Assembly (NCBI GenBank): GCA_046351555.1
Contig: JAXLYI010000011.1
Span: forward strand, 240,627-304,626
Length of the DNA: 64,000 nucleotides
Source: CAISKJ01 sp046351555
GTDB taxonomy: Bacteria > Myxococcota_A > Polyangia > Polyangiales > Ga0077539
Direction of reading: 5' to 3'
Positions within the stretch are counted from its first letter, which is position 1. Every line of letters starts with the position of its first letter. This document shows, in pieces, positions 25,497 to 34,324 of this stretch. Below the pieces are notes generated by a model. It was not told the DNA's origin. It ran no database searches and saw nothing but the letters and a program-made list of their open reading frames with translations. The translations under genes and the position numbers were made by a program.

Positions 25497-26485
25497 CACC
25501 GGACGCTCCACGCGAGCTCCGCGCGGCCCGGGGCGAGCGCGACGCGCGCGGACGACCCGCGGCGCGCGAGCGTGACGCCGAGCCAGGCGGCGCCGCCCGC
25601 GAGCGCCGCGGCGCCGACGACCCAGGCCACGTTGGTGGCGGCCGTCCAGTCGCGGAAGGACTCGTGGTGATCGCGCGCGATCGGGTCGCAGCCCGACGCG
25701 TCGCAGGCCGCGTCGCGCGCCGCCAGCGCGTCGGCGCGGAGGGCCGCGCACACGCCCGCGATGGCCAGCGCCGTGCCGCCCGCGGCCAGCGTCACCACGG
25801 GCCCGACGAGGCTCGGCGCGGATGGCGGCGGCGGAGGTGGAGGCGGGGGGGGTGGGGGTGCAGGCGGTGGCGGCGGTGGCGGCGGCGGAGGAGGTGGCGG
25901 CGGCGCTTCCGGCGCGTGGAGCGAGACCGCGCGCTCCTCGCCGGCGCCGACCGAGACGACGTCGGCGACGCGCGCCTCGCCGCGCTCGGCCTCGACGTGG
26001 ACCTCGCCCGGCAGCACCGGCAGCGCGACGTCCCAGAGCGCGGGCTCGACGGCGCGCCCCTCGACGCGGACGACCACGCCCGACGCGTCGCCCTCGACGC
26101 GGACGCGAAGGTGACCGACGCGCCCGCGCAGCCGGTCGCGCAGCGCGGTGCAGGCCGCGAGGATCTGCGCCCGGTTGCGGAGCGCCGCGTCGACCTCGGC
26201 CTCGCGCGCGCACGCCGTGGCCGCGCCGAGCGCGTCGAGGGTCGCGCCCGCCGCGTCGTGCTCGTACGCGATGAGCTGGCGGAGCGACGGGGTCATCCGC
26301 ACGCGGCCCGCCCGCAGCGCGAGGTCGAGCGCCCGCGCGTGGTCGCCCGCGGCCCGCGCCGACTCCGCCGCCGCGACGAGCTCGGCGCGCGCCACCTCCT
26401 CCGCGGGGGCGGGCTGGGCCGCGGCCGCGCGCGCGGCGACGGCCAGGGCGAGCGCGAGCGATGCGGCGGGCGGGCGGACCCTCAT
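25493..26485 (-). CDS. Secreted/membrane protein with PEGA-like and poly-Pro regions
   Basis: 330 residues. A signal peptide (LALALAVAARAAAAQ) is followed by a TPR-like helical region (about 30-105, ARAAGDHARALDLALRAGRVR) and a beta-domain resembling PEGA modules (RGRVGHLRVRVEGDASGVVVRVEGRAV, 'LPVLPGEVHVEAE'). Next come a proline tract of about 30 residues broken by one Ala, and two hydrophobic segments (about 225-245 and 285-305). This layout is common in myxobacterial proteins encoded beside Ser/Thr kinases. Its stop overlaps the start of the VCBS lipoprotein gene. Confidence 0.7.
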   Translation of the reverse strand: MRVRPPAASLALALAVAARAAAAQPAPAEEVARAELVAAAESARAAGDHARALDLALRAGRVRMTPSLRQLIAYEHDAAGATLDALGAATACAREAEVDAALRNRAQILAACTALRDRLRGRVGHLRVRVEGDASGVVVRVEGRAVEPALWDVALPVLPGEVHVEAERGEARVADVVSVGAGEERAVSLHAPEAPPPPPPPPPPPPPPAPPPPPPPPPPPPSAPSLVGPVVTLAAGGTALAIAGVCAALRADALAARDAACDASGCDPIARDHHESFRDWTAATNVAWVVGAAALAGGAAWLGVTLARRGSSARVALAPGRAELAWSVRW

Positions 26486-26562
26486 CTCGGCGCGACTCTA
26501 CGAAAGGCCCGCGCGCAGCGGCAAGGCGCTACTCCGCGGGCGCGAGCGCGGTCGCCCCCGCG

Positions 26563-27738
26563 TCATGTGCGGGGACGCGACGCGCGGCGGGGGGCGCGCG
26601 GCGGAGCGGGCGCGGGGCGGCGCGCACCGCGGGCGCAGCGTTGGACGAGGCGTCCGCGGGAGGCGCGTCGGGCGTCGCGGCGTCGGGCGTCGCGGCATCC
26701 GGCGCGGCCGGGGGACGCGCCGGGCGCGGCCGGGGCCGGCGCGCGGACGGCCCGGGGCGCGCGGTCGGCGCGGGCGCTCCAGAGGGCGACGGCGGCGAGC
26801 GCGGCGAGGGCGGCGGCGCCCACGGCGCGCAGCGGGTTGCGCGACGGCGTGCGCGCGGCGTCCGCGGCGAGGAGCGCGTCGAGCAGGGCCCGCGCGTCGG
26901 GGTGGCGCTCGGCGGGCTGGAGCGCGAGGGCGCGGGCGAGGACGGGCTCCCAGGGGCCGACGTCGACCCCGCGCGAGGCGGGCGTCGGGCGGTCGCGCGA
27001 GAGGGCCGCGAGGTGGAGGGCCATCGCGTCGTCGGCGGGGTACGCGGGCGCGCCGGTGAGGAGCTCGGTGACGACGAGCGCGAGCGCGTGGACGTCCGTC
27101 CAGGGGCCCGTCCGCGTGCCGGCGATCTGCTCGGGCGCGGCGTAGCGCGGGGACCACGCGGCGCGCGCGGAGGCCGTCATGGTCTCGCCGGAGGGCGCGG
27201 GGGCGCCGCGTTCGAAGGCGCCGGCGACGCCGAAGTCCACCAGCCGGAGGGGCGCGTCGTCGCCGCCCGCGAGGAGCAGGTTGGAGGGCTTGATGTCGCG
27301 GTGGGCGACGCCGAGCGCGTGGGCCGCGGCGACGCCCTCGAGCACCGGGCGCATCCAGCGCATGCACTCGGCCCGCGAGAGGCGCGCGCCGGGGTGGGCC
27401 CGCTGCCAGGCGGCGAGGGTCTCGCCCTCGATCCAGTCGAGCGCCATCCACGGCGCGCGGTGGCCCGACGGGAGGGTGGAGACGCCGAAGTCCACCACGC
27501 GCGCGACGGCGGGGTGGTCGAGGCGCGCGAGGGTGCGGGCCTCGCGGGCGAAGTCCTTCATGCGCTCGGCGGGGTCCCCCTCCGTGTCGGGCTTGAGCAC
27601 CTTGAGGGCGACGCGCTTGCCGAGGCTCGCGTGGGTCGCGCGGTACACGACGCCGAAGCCGCCCTCGGCGACGGCCTCGCCGACGTCGAAGCGGTCGTCG
27701 AGGCACGAGCCCGCGAGGCCGAAGGGGTCGCCGGTCAC
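26563..27738 (-). CDS. Ser/Thr protein kinase, membrane anchored
   Basis: 391 residues from GTG 27738, which overlaps the stop of the FHA gene (GTGA). The kinase domain spans about 15-280: AEGGFGVVY loop, Lys46 in VALK, HRDIKPSN from 146, DFG 168-170, then 'SPRYAAPEQ'. All catalytic residues are present. A short hydrophobic helix (about 295-315, AVGAAALAALAAVALWSA) and an Arg-rich tail of about 70 residues follow. The tail is low-complexity and its length may be arbitrary. It is the second gene of the FHA-kinase-PEGA-like-VCBS operon; the FHA protein is a likely phospho-partner (inference). Confidence 0.88.
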   Translation of the reverse strand: MTGDPFGLAGSCLDDRFDVGEAVAEGGFGVVYRATHASLGKRVALKVLKPDTEGDPAERMKDFAREARTLARLDHPAVARVVDFGVSTLPSGHRAPWMALDWIEGETLAAWQRAHPGARLSRAECMRWMRPVLEGVAAAHALGVAHRDIKPSNLLLAGGDDAPLRLVDFGVAGAFERGAPAPSGETMTASARAAWSPRYAAPEQIAGTRTGPWTDVHALALVVTELLTGAPAYPADDAMALHLAALSRDRPTPASRGVDVGPWEPVLARALALQPAERHPDARALLDALLAADAARTPSRNPLRAVGAAALAALAAVALWSARADRAPRAVRAPAPAAPGASPGRAGCRDARRRDARRASRGRLVQRCARGARRPAPAPPRAPRRASRPRT

Positions 27739-29000
27739 CGCGCCCCGTCGGGCGGCGGGAGGTACGCGCAGAACGCGCCCGTCCGCACGCAGTCGTCGAG
27801 GTGGCGGCCGAGGCCCGGGGCCTGCTCGGCGATCTTCTGGATGGCCGCGCGCAGGCGGAGGGTGACGTTGACCCGCACGCGCTCCGCGGTCGACCCGGCG
27901 GCGCGCGCCCGCCCGCCGAGTCCGAGCGAGCGCGAGAGCTCGGCGGCGATCGCCTCCATCTCCGCGCGGGCCTTCGCGGCGCGCTCGCGGTCGCCCCAAC
28001 CGCGCGCCTCGGCCTCGACCTCGCGGAGGTCGCGGAGGCGCTGCTCGTAGGCGGCGCGCGCGGCGGCGTCGATCGTCGGGAGGGCCTCGTCGGGGGCCGT
28101 CCGCGCGTCGTCGGAATCGACGCCCGCGGCCGCGTCGGCGTCGCCGCGCCCCTTCCGCGCGAGCGGCAGGAGGTCGGCGGCGGGCACCTCCACGCCGGGC
28201 CGGGCGAGCAGGGCGGCGAGGTAGCGGACGCCGTCGAGGTCGCGCACCGCCGCGGACTCGCCGCGCCAGCGCGCGCGCCAGAGCTCGCCGTCGCGCGTGA
28301 GCGAGGGCCCGGCGGGCGCGCGGGGCGGGGCCTCGGTGGGGCGCCGGACGGCGGCGTCGCGGAGCGTCCCGTCGCCCGCGAGGGCGGCGGCGAGGGCGGC
28401 GGCGAGCGCGGCCTCGGGGAGCGGCCGCGTGCGCAGGAGCGCGACGGCGGCGTCGGGGTCGACGCGGAGGGGGTGGGCGGCGCCCGACGCGCGGAGGAGG
28501 CGCGTGAGGCGGAGCGCGAGGTCGTCGGGCGCGTCGGGCGCGTCGGCGAGGGAGGCGTCGGGCGTGGCGAGGGCGGGGTCGATCGAGACGACCGCGGGCT
28601 CGGGGGGGAGCGCGGCGCGGCGGAAGACGAAATGGCACGCGCCGGCCTCGACCACGTCGCCGTCGTCGAGGCGCGCGCCGCGGGTGGAGGCGCCGTTGAC
28701 GCGGGTACCGTTCTTGGTGTCGAGGTCGCGCACGGTCCACTGGCCGAGGGCGCGTTCGAAGAGGAGGTGGCGGCCGCTCAGCCAGGGGTCGGGGAGGTCG
28801 ACGCGGAGCGAGCGCCCGTCGGCGCGCGGCGGGGCGTCGCCGCGGCCCACCTCCACGCGTTCGAGCGCGCCGAGCGCGTAGCGGAACACCGTCGCCGTCG
28901 GGTCGCCGCCCCGCAGCGCGAGCACGAGGAAGGGCTCCCGCGGGGAAGCGGTCGACGGGGCGGGGCGCTGCGTGCGGGTCCGATCGTCGATCGAGGCCAC
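27735..29000 (-). CDS. FHA domain protein with C-terminal helical domain
   Basis: 421 residues from GTG 29000; ATG 29108 is an upstream in-frame alternative. The FHA domain (about 45-130) has GRG (52-54), SGRH (75-78), NGT (97-99) and VNG (101-103), the phosphothreonine-binding loop residues. The C-terminal half (about 255-415) has the pattern LDGVRYLAALLARPG, AAYEQRLRDLREVEAEA, RVRVNVTLRLRAAI and VRTGAFCAYLP. This module also occurs in other bacterial regulatory ATPase-type proteins; I do not know its function. The FHA domain should bind Thr-phosphorylated protein, probably a substrate of the overlapping downstream kinase. Confidence 0.85.
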   Translation of the reverse strand: MASIDDRTRTQRPAPSTASPREPFLVLALRGGDPTATVFRYALGALERVEVGRGDAPPRADGRSLRVDLPDPWLSGRHLLFERALGQWTVRDLDTKNGTRVNGASTRGARLDDGDVVEAGACHFVFRRAALPPEPAVVSIDPALATPDASLADAPDAPDDLALRLTRLLRASGAAHPLRVDPDAAVALLRTRPLPEAALAAALAAALAGDGTLRDAAVRRPTEAPPRAPAGPSLTRDGELWRARWRGESAAVRDLDGVRYLAALLARPGVEVPAADLLPLARKGRGDADAAAGVDSDDARTAPDEALPTIDAAARAAYEQRLRDLREVEAEARGWGDRERAAKARAEMEAIAAELSRSLGLGGRARAAGSTAERVRVNVTLRLRAAIQKIAEQAPGLGRHLDDCVRTGAFCAYLPPPDGAR

Positions 29001-29129
29001 GGGGGCGACCGTATCACGACGGGCGCGTCGCGCGCCGCGCGTCGAAGCCCACCGCCGGGCGCGGGAAGGTGCTAGGGTCGGCGCCGCCTCCGCCTCGCCC
29101 ACCCCCAAATTCTCACCACCGAGGTCTGT

Positions 29130-29330
29130 TTGAGCACACAGGGAAGACCGTCCGTCAGCAAGCGACAGAAGGAACTGAGCCGCCTCGAGCGGCAGCGCGA
29201 GAAGGCCGCCGACCGGGCCCGCCGCGCGGACGAGCGCAAGAACCGCCCCGCGGGCGAGCCGGGCGTCGACCCCGACATCGCGGGCGTCGTGCCGGGCCCG
29301 CAGCCGCCGCTCGACGAGGGCAACGCGTGA
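29130..29330 (+). CDS. Small basic helical protein preceding the RNA-binding protein
   Basis: 66 residues from TTG 29130; GAGG at 29121-29124, five bases upstream, supports this unusual start. Residues 8-42 are a highly charged helix (SKRQKELSRLERQREKAAD), likely a coiled coil. The tail is Pro/Gly-rich (GVVPGPQPPLDEGNA). The stop overlaps the GTG of the RRM gene (GTGA at 29327-29330), so translation should be coupled. Its charge and position suggest a role with the RNA-binding protein, but no family was recognised. Confidence 0.65.
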   Translation: MSTQGRPSVSKRQKELSRLERQREKAADRARRADERKNRPAGEPGVDPDIAGVVPGPQPPLDEGNA

Positions 29331-30127
29331 GCGCCCCCACCAGCGACGACGCGAACCGCCTCTTCGTGGCGGGCCTCGCGGAGGGCGTCTCCGATTCGAT
29401 GCTCCGCGAGCTCTTCTCCGAGGCCGGCCTCGCCGTGCTCGACGTGAGCCTCCCGCGCGACCGGATGACCGGCCGCCTGCGCGGCTTCGCCTTCGTCCGC
29501 CTCGGCGGCCCCGAGGACGTCGAGCGCGCGCTCCGCGAGCTCCACGGGCACATCCTCGGCGACGGGTCGATCTCCGTCCGCCGCTTCAACGCCGAGCCCC
29601 CCGCGCGCGGCGCCGGCGGCCCCGGCGGCCCCGGGCCCCGCGGCCCCGCGGTCGACACGTCGGACCGCACGCTCTACGTCGGCAACCTCCCCTACGACGC
29701 GACGCAGGAGGAGCTCGAAGGGGCGATGCGCGGCGCGGGCGTGGAGTCGTTCTCCCGCGTGCACCTGCCGGTCGACGCCGACGGTCGGCGGCGCGGCTTC
29801 GGCTTCGTCACGATGGCCTCGGGCGACGCGGCGAAGTCCGCGGTCGTCGTGCTCCGCGGGACGCTCGTGCGCGGGCGCCCGCTCGTGGTCAATCTCGCCG
29901 CGCCGAAGGGAGCCCCTGGCGCTGCGCGGCCCGATCGCCCCGCCGGCGGCCCCCCGGGTGCGGGCGGCGGCGCGAACAACGCCAGCCGCTTCGGCCCGCC
30001 TGCGAAGCCCGGCGGCGCGAAGACGGACTACAGCCGCAAGAAGAAGCCCGAAGGCGAGGGCTCCCGCCCCGGCCGCTCCCGGCGCGACAACGAGTCGCAC
30101 TGGAACAACCACCACGACGACGACTGA
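29327..30127 (+). CDS. RNA-binding protein with two RRM domains
   Basis: 266 residues from GTG 29327. RRM1 (11-88) has RNP2 LFVAGL and RNP1 RGFAFVRL (52-59); RRM2 (114-190) has RNP2 LYVGNL and RNP1 RGFGFVTM (156-163). The aromatic residues that stack on RNA are present in both. A Gly/Pro linker separates the domains. The tail (200-266) is disordered-looking, Gly/Lys/Arg-rich and ends HWNNHHDDD. Tandem-RRM proteins are rare in bacteria outside cyanobacteria and a few other groups; they act in RNA stability or cold response. Confidence 0.9.
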   Translation: MSAPTSDDANRLFVAGLAEGVSDSMLRELFSEAGLAVLDVSLPRDRMTGRLRGFAFVRLGGPEDVERALRELHGHILGDGSISVRRFNAEPPARGAGGPGGPGPRGPAVDTSDRTLYVGNLPYDATQEELEGAMRGAGVESFSRVHLPVDADGRRRGFGFVTMASGDAAKSAVVVLRGTLVRGRPLVVNLAAPKGAPGAARPDRPAGGPPGAGGGANNASRFGPPAKPGGAKTDYSRKKKPEGEGSRPGRSRRDNESHWNNHHDDD

Positions 30128-30178
30128 CCGCCGCCGCGCCGCCGCCCGCACGAGGGCGACGGCCGGGGAGGGGACGGC

Positions 30179-30208
30179 GGGGAGGCGCGGCGACGGCGGC
30201 GCCTCCCC
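30179..30208. terminator. Bidirectional terminator-like hairpin
   Basis: GGGGAGGCGC (30179-30188) and GCGCCTCCCC (30199-30208) form a perfect ten-base stem around a ten-base loop. It lies between the convergent stops at 30127 and 30218. No T-run follows, as is common in very GC-rich genomes. Confidence 0.6.
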
Positions 30209-30217
30209 GTCACGCGT

Positions 30218-33200
30218 TCAGTTGGTGTAGATCTCGACGCCGTCGTTGCTGAGCGCGTAGTCCGCGGCCACGCGGCCGGGGCGGAAGTACGCGACGGTGC
30301 CGGCGGCGTTCTCGACGCCCTGCGTGTAGGTGTGGCCGGCGTCCTGGCGCGCCGTCATGATCTCGATGCGGTCGGTTCCCTCGTAGAGGATGATCTGCGT
30401 GTCGACGTGGGCGGGGCCGCTGCAGCACCAGGGCATGGTGAGCCACGACACCACGAGGCGGCGCGTCGGCGCGGTGCCGAGCGTCTGGTAGGTCACCGTG
30501 CCGCCGCCGGGCGGGTAGAGGTCGGTCCAGGCGGCGGCGATGATGTTCTCGATGCCGTCGGCCGCGGGGATCGAGCGGCCCGAGCAGCAGCCCTGCGACA
30601 TCCCGGCGTCGAAGCCGATGAAGCCGTTGGAGGAGATGTTCACCTGCGTGTACGAGTTGGTGAAGAACCGGAAGGTGAAGCCGATCGGCACGAGCCCGGT
30701 GGTCGAGTCGTCGCTCAGCGTCACCGCGGTGCCGCCCGCGGGCTGCATCGCGAAGGGGTAGGTGTACGCGCCCGGCGAGGGGCGGAGCAGCGGCCGGCAC
30801 GAGCCCGACACGCAGGCGTTGTTGGTCGGGCACACCATCCCGCACGCGCCGCAGTTCGACGGGTCGAACGCGGTGTTGGTGCACGCGCCGCCGCAGGGCT
30901 CGAGCGGCGCCGCGCAGGAGAGCGTGCACGCGCGCGAGGCGCACACCTGGCCGGCAGGGCAGGCCATCCCGCACGCGCCGCAGTTGAGCCGGTCGTTGGC
31001 GAGGTCGCGGCAGACGCCCGCGCAGTTGGTGAGGGTCGAGCCGCACGACACCGTGCACGTCCCCGTCGAGCACACCTGCCCCGCGGCGCAGGCCCGCCCG
31101 CACATGCCGCAGTTGCCGTTGTCGGTCTGGAGGTCGCGGCAGACGCCGGAGCAGTTGGCGAGCGTCGACGCGCACGACACCGTGCACGTGCCCGCCGAGC
31201 ACACCTGGCCGGCAGGGCAGGCGCGGGCGCACGCCCCGCAGTTGCCGATGTCGGTGGCGAGGTCGCGGCAGACGCCCGAGCAGTTGGTGGTGCTGCCGCC
31301 GCAGGTGACCGTGCACGTGCCCGACGAACACACGGTGCCGGCGGCGCAGGCGCGGCCGCACATGCCGCAGTTGCCGTTGTCGGTCTGGAGGTCGCGGCAC
31401 GCGCCCGAGCAGTTGGTGGTGCTGCCGCCGCAGGTGACCGCGCACATGCCCGACGAGCAGATGGTGCCGGCGGCGCAGGCGCGGCCGCAGGCGCCGCAGT
31501 TGTTGTTGTCGTTGGCGAGGTCGCGGCACGCGCCCGAGCAGTTGCTGGTGCCGCCGCCGCAGGTGACCGCGCAGGCGCCGCCCGAGCACACCTGGCCCGC
31601 GGCGCAGGCCCGCCCGCACATGCCGCAGTTGGCGTTGTCGGTGGCGAGCGCGCGGCACGTCCCCGAGCAGTCGGTGGTGCCGGCGCCGCAGCTCACGGTG
31701 CACGAGCCCGAGGAGCACACCTGGCCGGCGGCGCAGGCCATCCCGCAGGCGCCGCAGTTGAGCCGGTCGGTGGTGAGGTCGCGGCACGTCCCCCCGCAGT
31801 CGGTCTGGCCCGCCGCACAGGTGGTGACGCAGCGGCCCGCGGTGCACACCTGGCCGGCGGCGCAGACGCGCGCGCAGCCGCCGCAGTTGAAGCGGTCGTC
31901 GTTGGTGTCGCGGCAGACGCCGGAGCAGTTGGTGAGGCCGGCGCCGCACGACACCGCGCAGGCGCCGCCGGAGCACACCTGGCCGGCGGCGCACGCCCGC
32001 CCGCACCCGCCGCAGTTGGCGTTGTCGGTGGCGAGGTCGCGGCAGGTGCCGGAGCAGTTGCTGAGGCCCGTGCCGCAGGTGACCGTGCACGAGCCGTCCG
32101 AGCAGAGCGTGCCGGGCGGGCAGGCGTTGCCGCACGTCCCGCAGTTGTTGACGTCGGTCGCGCGGTCGCGGCAGACGCCGGAGCAGTTGGTGAGGCCGCC
32201 GCCGCAGCTCACGGTGCACGTCCCCGCGGAGCAGACCTGGCCGGCGGCGCAGACGCGGCCGCACATCCCGCAGTTGCCGTTGTCGGTGGCGAGGTCGCGG
32301 CAGACGCCCGAGCAGTTGGTGGTGCCCGTGCCGCAGGTGACGGCGCACGCGCCCGACGAGCAGACGGTGCCGGCGGCGCAGCCGCGCCCGCACGCGCCGC
32401 AGTTGTTGTTGTCGGTCTGGAGGTCGCGGCAGGCGCCGGAGCAGTTGGTGGTGCCCGACAGGCACGAGACCGCGCAGGCGCTGCCCGAGCACACCTGGCC
32501 GGCGGCGCAGGCCCGCCCGCACATGCCGCAGTTGCCGTTGTCGGTGGTGAGGTCGCGGCAGACGCCGGAGCAGTTGGTGGTGCCCGCGCTGCACGACACC
32601 GCGCACGCGCCCGAGGAGCACACCTGGCCGGCGGCGCAGGCCATCCCGCAGGCGCCGCAGTTGAGCCGGTCGGTGTCGAGGTCGCGGCAGGTGCCCGCGC
32701 AGTCGGTCTGGCCCGCGGTGCAGCTCGTCACGCAGCGGCCGGCGGCGCACACCTGGCCGCCGGCGCACGCGGCGTCGCACATCCCGCAGTGGAGGCGGTC
32801 GGTCTGGAGGTCGCGGCAGACGCCCGAGCACGCGGTGGTGCCGGTCGCGCACGACACCTGGCAGCGGCCGGCGGAGCACACCTGGCCGGCGGCGCAGGCG
32901 GCCCCGCACATGCCGCAGTGGTTGACGTCGGTCTGGAGGTCGCGGCAGACGCCCGAGCACACCGTGAGGCCGGCGCCGCACGACACCGCGCAGGTGCCGC
33001 GCGAGCACACCGTCCCGGCGGGGCAGGCGTTGCCGCACACGCCGCAGTGGTTGTTGTCGCTGGAGAGGTCGCGGCACGTCCCCGAGCAGTTGGTGGTGCC
33101 GGCGCCGCACGACACCTGGCAGCGGCCCTCGGAGCACACCTGGCCGGCCATGCAGGCCGTCCCGCACGCGCCGCAGTTGCGCAGGTCGGTGTCGAGGTCG

Positions 33201-34138
33201 CGGCAGGTGCCCGTGCAGTTGGTGAGGCCGGTGCCGCAGGTGACGGTGCAGGCGCCGCGCGAGCACACCTGGCCCATCGGGCACGCCGTGCCGCAGGCGC
33301 CGCAGTTGGCGTTGTCGGTCTGGAGGTCGCGGCAGGTGCCGGTGCAGTCGCTGGTGCCCGCGGCGCACGACACGCGGCAGGCGCTGCCGGAGCACACCTG
33401 GCCCGCGGGGCAGACGCTGCCGCACGTGCCGCAGTTGTTGCGGTCGACGGTGAGGTCGGCGCAGTAGCCGGCGCCGCCGTCGGCGCCCATCGAGCAGGCG
33501 GTGAAGCCCGCCGCGCAGGAGGTGACGCAGGCGCCCATCGCGCAGGCCTGGCCCGGCGCGCAGGCCGTCCCGCAGGCGCCGCAGTGGGCGGGGTCGCGCT
33601 GGAGGTCGGCGCAAACGCGGCCGACGGCGCCGTCGCAGGTGGCGAGGCCCGCCGCGCAGGTGGTGGCGCACGCGCCCGCGGAGCACACCTCGCCGGCGGC
33701 GCAGGCGCGGCCGCAGGCGCCGCAGTTGGCCCGGTCGGTGTCGAGGATCACGCACAGCGACGGCCCCGACGCGTCGCCGCCCGCGTCGCCGCCGCCCGCC
33801 GCGCACGCGGTCTGGCCCGTGGGACACACCGTCCGGCACGCCCCGTCGACGCAGCGGTCGGCGCCGCTGCACGCGACGCCGCAGGCGCCGCAGTTGGCGG
33901 AGTCGTTCATCACAGAGACGCACTGGCCGCCGCAGAGCTGCTGGGTCGGGCCGCAGGTGGGCCCGGTGTCCACCGCGTCCATGCCCACGTCCTGCGGGCC
34001 CGCCTCGGGCGTGGCGTCGGCCGCGTCCATCCCCGACGCGTCGGCGCCGCCGACCACGGGCGTGGAGTCACAGCCCGCGAGCGCCGCGAACGCCGCGAGC
34101 GCAGCCCAGCAAGCCCAACGTTTTTGAAGACACCTCAT
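30218..34138 (-). CDS. Giant Cys-rich tandem-repeat lipoprotein
   Basis: 1306 residues. The signal WAALAAFAALAGC gives a lipidated N-terminus, followed by an Asp/Ala-rich linker (25-60). Residues 62-1118 hold 24 repeats of about 41-43 residues with the core NCGxCGxxCxxGxVCxxGxC...C...C...C, i.e. around eight Cys per repeat and about 190 in all. The last 188 residues are a Cys-poor beta-sandwich-like domain (TTGLVPIGFTFRFF, NISSNGFIGF, RLVVSWLTMPW). The repeats resemble myxobacterial Cys-rich repeat families and should be disulfide-rich, forming a long surface fibre (inference). The VKOR-DsbA fusion at 7.3 kb could oxidise them. Confidence 0.85.
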   Translation of the reverse strand: MRCLQKRWACWAALAAFAALAGCDSTPVVGGADASGMDAADATPEAGPQDVGMDAVDTGPTCGPTQQLCGGQCVSVMNDSANCGACGVACSGADRCVDGACRTVCPTGQTACAAGGGDAGGDASGPSLCVILDTDRANCGACGRACAAGEVCSAGACATTCAAGLATCDGAVGRVCADLQRDPAHCGACGTACAPGQACAMGACVTSCAAGFTACSMGADGGAGYCADLTVDRNNCGTCGSVCPAGQVCSGSACRVSCAAGTSDCTGTCRDLQTDNANCGACGTACPMGQVCSRGACTVTCGTGLTNCTGTCRDLDTDLRNCGACGTACMAGQVCSEGRCQVSCGAGTTNCSGTCRDLSSDNNHCGVCGNACPAGTVCSRGTCAVSCGAGLTVCSGVCRDLQTDVNHCGMCGAACAAGQVCSAGRCQVSCATGTTACSGVCRDLQTDRLHCGMCDAACAGGQVCAAGRCVTSCTAGQTDCAGTCRDLDTDRLNCGACGMACAAGQVCSSGACAVSCSAGTTNCSGVCRDLTTDNGNCGMCGRACAAGQVCSGSACAVSCLSGTTNCSGACRDLQTDNNNCGACGRGCAAGTVCSSGACAVTCGTGTTNCSGVCRDLATDNGNCGMCGRVCAAGQVCSAGTCTVSCGGGLTNCSGVCRDRATDVNNCGTCGNACPPGTLCSDGSCTVTCGTGLSNCSGTCRDLATDNANCGGCGRACAAGQVCSGGACAVSCGAGLTNCSGVCRDTNDDRFNCGGCARVCAAGQVCTAGRCVTTCAAGQTDCGGTCRDLTTDRLNCGACGMACAAGQVCSSGSCTVSCGAGTTDCSGTCRALATDNANCGMCGRACAAGQVCSGGACAVTCGGGTSNCSGACRDLANDNNNCGACGRACAAGTICSSGMCAVTCGGSTTNCSGACRDLQTDNGNCGMCGRACAAGTVCSSGTCTVTCGGSTTNCSGVCRDLATDIGNCGACARACPAGQVCSAGTCTVSCASTLANCSGVCRDLQTDNGNCGMCGRACAAGQVCSTGTCTVSCGSTLTNCAGVCRDLANDRLNCGACGMACPAGQVCASRACTLSCAAPLEPCGGACTNTAFDPSNCGACGMVCPTNNACVSGSCRPLLRPSPGAYTYPFAMQPAGGTAVTLSDDSTTGLVPIGFTFRFFTNSYTQVNISSNGFIGFDAGMSQGCCSGRSIPAADGIENIIAAAWTDLYPPGGGTVTYQTLGTAPTRRLVVSWLTMPWCCSGPAHVDTQIILYEGTDRIEIMTARQDAGHTYTQGVENAAGTVAYFRPGRVAADYALSNDGVEIYTN
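30785..33955 (-). repeat. 24 tandem coding repeats, about 129 bases each
   Basis: Minus-strand coding repeats recur every 123-129 bases with phrases such as gccgcagttg, gaggtcgcggca and gagcacacctgg on the plus strand. Unit 1 is most diverged, with insertions in units 1-4. Units 10-23 are very similar at the DNA level, pointing to recent unequal-crossover expansion. Long antisense ORFs on the plus strand are shadows of this repeat. Confidence 0.85.
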
Positions 34139-34324
34139 CGAATTGCTCCTCTGTCGCGCGCCACTTCGGAGCGCGCATCGGGACGACGCTACGGCGGAGC
34201 TTCCGTGAGGGGCAACGCCGTTGCGGTGCGCGTCCCGATTCGCGACAGCGGGAACGCACGGAGCGCGTGCGCGGTGTGGTCGTGGCGTGCGGTGGGGCGC
34301 GGGGTGTCGTCCGCGTTCAGGCGT

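Noticed and set aside
30785..33955. Regular repeats that could suggest a CRISPR array
   Set aside because: The period is about 129 bases, in frame within one ORF, and there are no unique spacers. It is a coding repeat.
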